Assembly (NCBI GenBank): GCA_932521035.1
Contig: OW051497.1
Location: 2,728,001 to 2,792,000, forward strand
Source of the DNA: Oscheius dolichura
Taxonomy: Eukaryota; Nematoda; Chromadorea; Rhabditida; Rhabditidae
Direction of reading: 5' to 3'
DNA length: 64,000 nucleotides
Below the pieces are notes generated by a model. The model had not been told where the DNA came from. It ran no database searches and saw nothing but the letters and a program-made list of their open reading frames with translations. Shown here piece after piece: positions 58,876 through 64,000 of this stretch (positions within the stretch are counted from its first letter, which is position 1; each line of letters starts with the position of its first letter). The translations under genes and the position numbers were made by a program.

Positions 58876-59067
58876 ATGGTCAGCTGCATTTCAAACGGAC
58901 GGATCGTCCTTTATCTCTGCTTGGTTTTTTCTACCGTCCGTGGCTTGCTCCGAACATTCGCCGTTATCTTAAACCATAAAAAGGGAGAACTCCCGTGTCA
59001 GGAGATAGACCACCCATTCTACTTTGATCAAAGTCTTCCAGACACCTGCCTAGCGCACTTGTTTTGA
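58876..59067 (+). CDS. Possible small membrane protein, 63 residues, single exon
   Basis: MVSCISNGRIVLYLCLVFST, then VRGLLRTFAVIL, gives one moderately hydrophobic span. The polar tail ELPCQEIDHPFYFDQSLPDT ends CLAHLF. It has the same strand, size and plan as its neighbours but no intron, so it could be a chance frame. Confidence 0.4.
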   Translation: MVSCISNGRIVLYLCLVFSTVRGLLRTFAVILNHKKGELPCQEIDHPFYFDQSLPDTCLAHLF

Positions 59068-59102
59068 CACTTGTTATCCTTAGATTACTCTAGTTGGTAT
59101 AA

Positions 59103-59350
59103 ATGACCCATTCAAAAATAGATGAATACATGAAAATGGTTGTAAGTAGTCCGTTGCCAACCTCTTCTAATTGAAAAATTAAGGGCATTGGTGGTGCTAT
59201 ACTGTTAGCAACTCTCATGCTGCTGCTCTATGCTTTTCTCTGTGCACTTTACTGCGCTGACAAGAAGAAAAGCAGGTATTATCACCTTCATATCTTTGTT
59301 TACTTGGTTACTTTAGAAGCAATAGCGAGGAAGTTCTTGTGGATAGGTAG
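59103..59350 (+). CDS. Small single-span membrane protein 7, 54 residues
   Basis: Exons 59103-59141, 59184-59275 and 59317-59350 (phases 0 and 2). A short polar N-terminus (MTHSKIDEYMKMV) precedes the span GIGGAILLATLMLLLYAFLC, then ALYC. A basic stop-transfer DKKKSR follows, then a small acidic tail SNSEEVLVDR. It has the same span, phase-2 intron and tail plan as its neighbours, with an additional leader exon. Confidence 0.7.
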
Positions 59351-59359
59351 CTTTACATT

Positions 59360-60240
59360 CCAGCCAGCAATCCAAAGTTTTAGCATCCCTCTCTCCGATA
59401 TTTAATAACCAGAGAACCGCCACTTTCGTGTTCAAAAACGATAGTTTAGCTTATTTTTTGAGAGTCGTCTATAACGATTGCTCTTCCTTTTAGTGTGAAA
59501 GTTAGATTTTACTTCTACAACACATGCTCTCATCCGTAAACAAACAGGCTGTTAGAAAAGGACTAAAGCTCTCTTCAGAAAAGCTCATCTTCAGAAAAAA
59601 AAATATGGTCAGATAGCGGAGTAATCGCAATAGACACTGGGGGATCACCAAAGCAAGCAGACATTTTTTTGGAAAAACAATGGCATCGATGTGACAACAG
59701 GTAGAATTGGCAATAGGTAAATATATCCATGACGTTTTTGAAGAGGCGTCCATTGTATTCTGGAGTACATCTCACGCGTTAGTGTTCTTGACCGACGCCT
59801 GTTTCTGTCCTTCTTATTGGAGGCATGTTTTAGGAAATGTTAAACGATAATCATTGGGTATTTCCAGATTCACTAAATAGGCCATCAAAACGTGCAAACA
59901 GCAGTGCGATTTGATTTTCAACCGGCGGCTACCGCCTCCATCATAGTTCAAATCCACCAAAAGTTATTATCAGCATTTTGTAAAATTGTATGAAGATAAG
60001 AAATGTTTTTTATTCCTGACTTACAAAGCGTGGTTCCATCCATTACAATCCATTACAACTTAAGAGTTTCATGTGCAGAGCCAGTCTTTTTTATCGGTGA
60101 CGCGACAATCCCTGCCATTTCCGGAAGGGTGATAGTGCCAAGCGCGTTAATTCTCTTCAATATGAAGACGCAATGTAGCAGGCGGTAGCCAAGAATGCAT
60201 CTCAGCACTCTATAGTTTTAATTTTGATCAAAACATCACT
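59360..60240. other. Gap in the array, no gene seen
   Basis: Only unconnected frames on both strands (for example minus 59502-59775 and plus 60003-60188). Confidence 0.4.
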
Positions 60241-60257
60241 TAAAAGCAATCTCAGAT

Positions 60258-60564
60258 ATGGATCTCGTGCCTTTCTCCTGGTTCAACGCCCTTCTCACTT
60301 CCATTGCCGCGATCTCCCTGGTTTTGGTTGTCCTTCTTTGGAACGAAGCACATCTTGATCTCGTGGTGCCGATCGTTCAAATAGTCCACGAGTTAGCTGT
60401 CTCTTTTCTGAACACTTGTCTGCTTTAGACATCCGCCTGACCCCGACGACGATGAAGACGAGGCCGGCCTCTTCCATCCCGACGACGTCATTCAACTTCC
60501 AGCTGGATTCGACGACGCAGTCGAAGAAGACCGTCTCCTAGGCGGATGGAGCACCGATAAGTGA
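60258..60564 (+). CDS. Small single-span membrane protein 8, 89 residues
   Basis: Exons 60258-60391 and 60429-60564 joined by a 37 bp phase-2 intron (GTTAGC...CTTTAG). The span is NALLTSIAAISLVLVVLLW with a second weaker hydrophobic stretch LDLVVPIVQIVHE. The tail is extremely acidic: HPPDPDDDEDEAGLFHPDDV, then FDDAVEEDRLLGGW. The base composition of the tail exon is noticeably GC-rich. AATAAA near 60729. Confidence 0.75.
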
Positions 60565-60916
60565 CTTCCCTCATTATTCATTTCCTGACTTGATCCTTTT
60601 AGTATCGAATTTTAGTATGAAAGGCTTCTACTCCAACCTGGTTTGAATGGCAGACGGTAGCTCCAGTGCTCCCACATAATGATCTTCCTTTCGCTTTATT
60701 CATGTCGTGCAACTATCATTGTTTGTAAATAAATAAATGGTGATCAGTCTATTGATTCTGCGTCTCCTCTGGTATTCTATCCCTGTCCATACTTACCTCT
60801 ATCTGGGCTCAATTTTTCCTTTCTAATTCCTCTGAAAACCTGGCCAGCTTCTTCTACCTTGCAGAGGAAAATTGGAATACTGGAAAATTAGCTGGTCATT
60901 TTTCTTTTCAGATGCT

Positions 60917-61200
60917 ATGCTGAAGAAAGTTGTGATCGTTGCTTCTTCTGCGGCTACGTTTCTCTGCCTCTGCGTAGCTGTCCTTGCCTATGTTTCCCGT
61001 ACTCATTCTCCTCCAAAGCCTGGACCCTATGATGATGAGTTCTTCGACCTAACTGACGAGTACTATTCGTGAGTTTTAATCTCAATCTTTACGCTATCTT
61101 GACTAAAACTTGTTCTGCGAGAATACCACTTGTGGTTAAAACTAATACGTGTACGAAGAAGTTAAATTTCAGGCCGTTTCCACCCGCGGACCCTTGTTAA
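60917..61200 (+). CDS. Small single-span membrane protein 9, 59 residues
   Basis: The TTTTCAG acceptor ends five bases before the ATG. Exons 60917-61068 and 61173-61200, phase 2. MLKKVVIVASSAATFLCLCV, then AVLAYVS, is the span. The tail SPPKPGPYDDEFFDLTDEYY, then PFPPADPC, combines proline motifs with acidic tyrosines (DEYYS). Repeated AATAAA/AATAAT downstream. Confidence 0.75.
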
Positions 61201-61370
61201 TGATGTACTACCTATGACTCTTTTCGATAATAAAATGATAATATTGAGTCACAATATGTCCATAATATGTAAATAAACATAGTTATTTCTATGAATTTCT
61301 TATCTTTCAATGGATTTCCGTTTGATGTTTATATTTTTGGTTTATATGTTAATCTCGACTTTAATTTTAG

Positions 61371-61700
61371 ATGAAAGATTCGATTCCGTTGTGGTTAGCC
61401 CCATATATATTCTATTGCTACTGCGCCATGATTAGCCTGGAAATGATTTCCTATATTATTTTGATGGTCCACATTTACCGAAACATTCTACAAAGGCGAA
61501 TTCACCAGATGGAAATGGAGGTTCAACAGAACAGGGAAGAAATTAACGTCTTGACGCTGCAGATGTAAGTTTTCTATAAGGGCTTTACGGAAACTTTCAC
61601 TACAGTCTATTCATTTGATTTCATTCTCATATTCAGAAATCACGCTTATGGCGAAATCTATAATGATAACAGCAGCGATGACGACGAAGAGCTCGACTGA
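61371..61700 (+). CDS. Small single-span membrane protein 10 with coiled coil, 85 residues
   Basis: The ATG follows AATTTTAG with no base between, so a trans-spliced mRNA would have no leader of its own. Exons 61371-61564 and 61637-61700, phase 2. The span is IPLWLAPYIFYCYCAMISLE, then MISYIILMVHIY. A charged coiled-coil-like stretch RRIHQMEMEVQQNREEINVL follows, then an acidic NDNSSDDDEELD end. Confidence 0.8.
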
Positions 61701-61814
61701 TGATCGAATACGCGATCTCAACGTGTATGTATGAATCTGGTGTATGTTTTACATGTTAACACAAGCATAAATTTGTACTTCTTCATTTCTACTAGTCGAA
61801 CGTTTTTTATTCCA

Positions 61815-62155
61815 ATGTTGGTTTTTCTAAAAGCTGGAATATGTTTAACCTTCGGCTTGCCTGCGTGGTTTATAGGTAAATTAGATCAATTGTAGGTAAC
61901 ATTCGATTGCTGCCGTTTTTGAGGCATCTACTGTGTCTTGTTCAAACTCCCATGCCATGGAGAAAAGAATGGCTTTTGAAGGTCATAATTGGAAAAGCTT
62001 GACCATTTTGCCTCAACATGGGCTGGAACGACTCCCCATACAAGTACCTGCTTTTACGAGGAGTATTTCCCTTTATAGAAGAAGCCGGCTCCAGTATTCT
62101 GCTCAAAAAGCCGTCAATAGATTGGAATGCCCTCCAGTCAAGTGGAGGTTGCTGA
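61815..62155 (+). CDS. Possible further array member
   Basis: MLVFLKAGICLTFGLPAWFI (61815-61875) can join at phase 1 to 62079-62155 (EEAGSSILLKKPSIDWNALQ and SSGGC). The second part is alternatively the end of an uninterrupted 45-codon frame starting MGWNDSPYKYLLL at 62018. The evidence does not separate the two. Confidence 0.3.
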
Positions 62156-62586
62156 AATCTTTTTTCCCATGGCGAGGTCAGGTGATTGCGGGGGTATTAC
62201 AATTCTGCTATGGCTGAATACGATTTTAACTTCGGGGTCGGCATAAACTTCGATGTAAAACACGTGTAATGTTTTCTCACTCTAGGCTTTATTAGAGATG
62301 GCCGGTACGGATTCGGGAAATCCATATTACCCGTTCTAACTGTATAGAGGATAGGATCATAGTTTATGCTTCCTTATTGTTTTGTTAGTCAAAACCCGTA
62401 GCTCTTTCTTCTTCCAGCTCCGCCACCACGCGATCTACGAAAGTCGCGATACAATCGTCTACTTTTTCAATGTTTTGAGGAAGTCTGCGTTAATGAGCTT
62501 ACTGTGAAAATAAAATCCGCCCTCAAATTTCTTAACGCCGGGTTTCCTATATAAGAGCTGTTTTTGAACGTGACTCGGCAGCTCTT

Positions 62587-62760
62587 CTACTGCTCATCTT
62601 CTTGAAGTTTTTTTAAAATCTCTCGTTCTTCTAAAATAAAACCAGAGAGTTGACGTTGGATGAGGTTTGCTCGAGACTCAGGACAACTTTTCCTTTTGGC
62701 GAGACACACTTTAAATGCAGTCGATGCCATAAACCGCATAGACATAGATAGTTTGAACCT
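62587..62760 (-). CDS. Possible small minus-strand protein
   Basis: The frame ending 62587 reads MSMRFMASTAFKVCLAKRKS, then QRQLSGFILEEREILKKLQE, which looks protein-like and helical. There is no clear promoter, splice partner or poly(A) signal, and it lies just upstream of the plus-strand gene at 62837. Confidence 0.25.
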   Translation of the reverse strand, partial: RFKLSMSMRFMASTAFKVCLAKRKSCPESRANLIQRQLSGFILEEREILKKLQEDEQ

Positions 62761-62836
62761 TGACGACGCCAAAAAAGCGAAATCCCTTTTTTTACATGCT
62801 TTGCAGAAGGAATAACGACTTAAAATTTCAGAGAAA

Positions 62837-63316
62837 ATGCCAAAAATCACAAAATTTGTCAAACCGACGGGTGAGACGATAACTATCATCCCGTTCAAAT
62901 GGGGACTGGACGAAGAAGAAGTCAGGGACATTCAATTTCATTTGTAAGTCGGTTTCCCCCATTTTCACCGATTTACATTATTTTCATATTTGTCAGCCTA
63001 TAGAAAGGTCTATCCGTTGGCCTGACAATGTAGACTTGAGGTCTCATTAACACTCTAGATATTCAACTGAATATTTCTTTTCAGGCTCCCAGAGCCAATT
63101 CAAGTCATCCTCCAAGCTAGACTAGAATTCGCATTGGGATGGTATTGCGAGGATAACGAGCACCTTTTCGACCTCCTGGACAACAAATTCATCGACCGCG
63201 GCTATCAGATGTACAATCAACACAAACACACAGTCACACTACAGGACAGAAGAAATAGATGGATTAATCTTCAGAATTTCCTTACGTCTGCTTGGTCAAA
63301 AGCTGTCCCGAGCTGA
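62837..63316 (+). CDS. Soluble protein of 112 residues, unknown function
   Basis: ATTTCAG ends five bases before the ATG. Exons 62837-62943 and 63085-63316, phase 2. MPKITKFVKPTGETITIIPF and WGLDEEEVRDIQFHL precede EPIQVILQARLEFALGWYCE and a helical, aromatic and basic end (RRNRWINLQNFLTSAWSKAV). No signal peptide or membrane span. AATAAA at 63382. Family not recognised. Confidence 0.7.
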
Positions 63317-63380
63317 AGACGACCAGCTCTTTTTATGGGAATCTCACAGTAGACAATGTATTTTCAGGAAAAGATTGACT

Positions 63381-63408
63381 GAATAAATATGTTGTCTTTT
63401 ATTTATTC
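63381..63408. terminator. Palindromic bidirectional poly(A) signal region
   Basis: GAATAAAT (63381-63388) and ATTTATTC (63401-63408) are inverted copies 12 bp apart. They provide AATAAA on both strands between the convergent genes ending at 63316 (+) and 63529 (-). Confidence 0.6.
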
Positions 63409-63528
63409 AAATCTCTCGTGACTTGGGGAGGGATAACAACAAATACAAAACAGTGGGTTGAATTGACTGATAAATAACGATAAAAGGAAAACGCTCTTCT
63501 TGTTATCTCCTAAGCGGCCTAATTTTTC

Positions 63529-63712
63529 CTATGCCCTGCCTTTCTTTTTGCCTTTCCTGGAACCTTTTCCCACTTTTCGAACGAGTATCCTCCCATTCCA
63601 GAAGCTAGGATTGCCTTCCAGAAACGTAGTGTCCTTCCTCGAAGTATTGCCTTCACTAAGGGTTATCCTACACTTCGACACTACATATCTCTCACCCCTG
63701 GGTTCATCCCAT
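63529..63712 (-). CDS. 3' exon of a minus-strand gene continuing to the right
   Basis: A frame WDEPRGERYVVSKCRITLSE, then GNPSFWNGRILVRKVGKGSR, ending in KGKKKGRA-stop follows an AAAAAG acceptor. An AATAAA on this strand lies about 120 bp downstream. The basic C-terminus is distinctive. A coding-like MAWAKGGRPYLWVRLIDGKS near 63846 may be an upstream exon, but phases were not resolved. Confidence 0.4.
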
Positions 63713-63886
63713 CTTTTTAAATTGTAATATCATTGTAAAACTATGCTCTTTGGTTCTTTTTGTTTTGGATCAATCAGAATTTTTTCCTAGACTTGCCGTC
63801 AATCAGTCTGACCCATAGATAAGGTCTGCCTCCTTTTGCCCACGCCATCCTTAACCTTTCCCCTTTCGCTTTCATTGGATTTAAGA

Positions 63887-64000
63887 ATGCAGGCCATCAG
63901 AGAGCTAGCGTCACCTACTGTTCCCGCGAAAAGGAAAGAAGAGGCGGTTGGTCATCTTACAAGTAGTGTTAACCATTCGAATTCAGGTGGTCTTTTTCGA
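63887..64000 (+). CDS. Possible gene start running off the right edge
   Basis: An open frame from ATG 63887 (MQAIRELASPTVPAKRKEEA and onward) reaches the window end without a stop. Too short to judge, and it overlaps possible upstream exons of the minus-strand gene. Confidence 0.25.
   Translation, partial: MQAIRELASPTVPAKRKEEAVGHLTSSVNHSNSGGLFR

Noticed and set aside
61933..62217. 94-codon frame on plus
   Set aside because: Overlaps alternative, more protein-like frames ending at 62155; no acceptor or donor supports it.
1..64000. tRNA genes, rRNA and CRISPR arrays
   Set aside because: I looked for tRNA B-box-like GGTTCRANNCC words in cloverleaf context and for regularly spaced repeats and saw none. 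A covariance-model scan would be needed to exclude diverged RNAs.

Overview
The window is eukaryotic, and most likely from a chromadorean (rhabditid-like) nematode. The evidence is many genes with 35-60 bp GT-AG introns ending in TTTCAG/TTTTAG, several ATGs sitting directly behind such acceptors (a sign of spliced-leader trans-splicing), short intergenic gaps, AATAAA signals, and nematode-typical families: secreted C6-type cysteine-motif proteins, an srsx-like serpentine receptor, divergent F-box proteins and a GLI/TRA-1 zinc-finger factor. The exon structures below were assembled by hand from splice sites and reading phase. No transcript or database comparison was possible.

Layout. 0-4 kb: three minus-strand copies of a secreted protein with an RS-rich stretch and C6-type cysteine modules. 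One runs off the left edge, one is complete (five exons), and one is a pseudogene whose start codon is lost and whose 5' leader holds a 295 bp TTAA-flanked inverted-repeat element. 4-11 kb: no convincing gene. 11.9-13.4 kb: a plus-strand GLI/TRA-1-type five-zinc-finger gene with unresolved 5' exons. 13.4-22.9 kb: no convincing gene, probably intergenic or regulatory. 22.9-33.2 kb: an F-box-like cluster (two on plus, one on minus) interrupted by a decayed minus-strand papain-family protease and the 5' part of a Tc1/Tc3-like transposon. 36.1-39.2 kb: a five-exon coiled-coil-like protein of unknown function on minus. 43.4-44.2 kb: a secreted minus-strand protein with a dibasic site, an amphipathic stretch and four 11-residue repeats. 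47.3 kb: a small secreted peptide. 47.8-49.2 kb: an srsx-like receptor on minus. 50-52 kb: two small minus-strand genes and a local tandem duplication.

53.9-61.7 kb is the most unusual region: a plus-strand array of about ten tiny genes. Each encodes a roughly 40-90 residue protein with one N-terminal hydrophobic segment and a short, often acidic, tail. In every multi-exon member I could assemble, a phase-2 intron separates the membrane segment from the tail. The sequences differ but the architecture is the same, which suggests an old, fast-diverging tandem family. A soluble, basic, proline-rich protein gene is interleaved. I do not recognise this family. At 62.8-63.7 kb there is a two-exon soluble protein gene (+) and a convergent minus-strand exon that share a palindromic poly(A) region.
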